Shown here piece by piece: positions 5,931 through 6,094 of a DNA stretch of 6,094 bases. How positions within the stretch are numbered: the stretch's first letter is position 1; each line of letters opens with the position of its first letter. Below the pieces are notes generated by a model, which worked only from the letters and a program-made list of their open reading frames with translations, did not search any database and was not told the DNA's origin. Position numbers and translations under genes: made by a program. Source of the DNA: Nitriliruptorales bacterium (GTDB taxonomy: Bacteria > Actinomycetota > Nitriliruptoria > Euzebyales > Egibacteraceae); the NCBI GenBank assembly GCA_007133145.1, contig SLNF01000314.1:1-6094 (forward strand). Direction: 5' to 3'.

Positions 5931-6094
5931 TCACTCGGCGGGGTGCGGGACCTCGATGACGGGAGCTGCGTGATGGCCGCGCAGTCGGCGGGGCCGCTCG
6001 TGGAGAGGGGCAGCGCGTTGGCGATCGCCCCCGCGGCGATCATCGCGTCGGGGAGGCGCGCCGCAGGCTTGCGGCCGGCGCGGCGCAGCGCGGC
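5931..6094 (-). pseudogene. PIN-domain (VapC-like) toxin, C-terminal fragment with frameshift
   Basis: Read leftward from the right edge, the minus strand gives AALRRAGRKPAARLPDAMIA followed by AGAIANALPLSTSGPADCAA. This is the end of a PIN ribonuclease domain: the LPDAMIAA-x-AIAN-x-LPL helix-strand with the third acidic residue (D in LPDA), then the GPAD segment with the fourth. VapC toxins cut tRNA or rRNA and are held inactive by a VapB/Phd antitoxin, which would lie upstream, outside the window. After ITQLP (around 5960-5962) the frame runs into noise; one base over it reads VIEVPHPAE and stops at 5933-5931, a typical VapC ending. So one base seems lost in the CCC at 5963-5961, by mutation or sequencing error. 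The usual T-R-N before P-x-D-F is T-S-G, and F is C, also suggesting decay. Confidence 0.7.

Overview
This is a GC-rich window (roughly 70% G+C) with GTG starts and strong purine-rich ribosome sites. It looks like an actinobacterial chromosome, possibly a deep-branching actinobacterium, but nothing in it fixes the genus. Two convergent metabolic gene groups fill the left 4.8 kb. The right 1.3 kb is mostly non-coding and carries decayed gene fragments.

Positions 2-2658, plus strand, hold a tight three-gene operon. It consists of the C-terminal part of an FGGY-family sugar or polyol kinase (cut by the left edge), an AraM/EgsA-type NAD(P)-dependent sn-glycerol-1-phosphate dehydrogenase-family enzyme (start 492), and a small TIM-barrel protein of unassigned function (GTG start 1972). 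Gaps are 25 and 43 nt, each with its own ribosome site. The set reads as a catabolic module: phosphorylate a polyol or ketose, oxidise or reduce the phosphate ester at an NAD/metal site, then act on the product in a phosphate-binding barrel. The actual substrate cannot be read from the sequence.

Positions 2679-4800, minus strand, hold a NagB-like (glucosamine-6-phosphate deaminase fold) protein in which key catalytic positions are changed, and upstream of it a very typical glycerol dehydrogenase (gldA). The minus-strand pair converges on the plus-strand operon with only 20 nt between stop codons. The neighbourhood is therefore a polyol / triose-phosphate carbon module with two different metal-dependent polyol dehydrogenases, a kinase and two sugar-phosphate-type enzymes.

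Positions 4801-5930 contain no gene I can support. They hold the gldA upstream region, several perfect inverted repeats (stems of 8-9 bp at 5433-5455, 5580-5599 and 5855-5877), and a possible antitoxin-like N-terminal remnant near 5653. At the right edge (5931-6094, minus strand) is the C-terminal end of a PIN-domain (VapC-like) toxin whose reading frame is broken by an apparent one-base loss 28 bases before the expected stop. The right end thus looks like a decayed toxin-antitoxin region beside the metabolic cluster.
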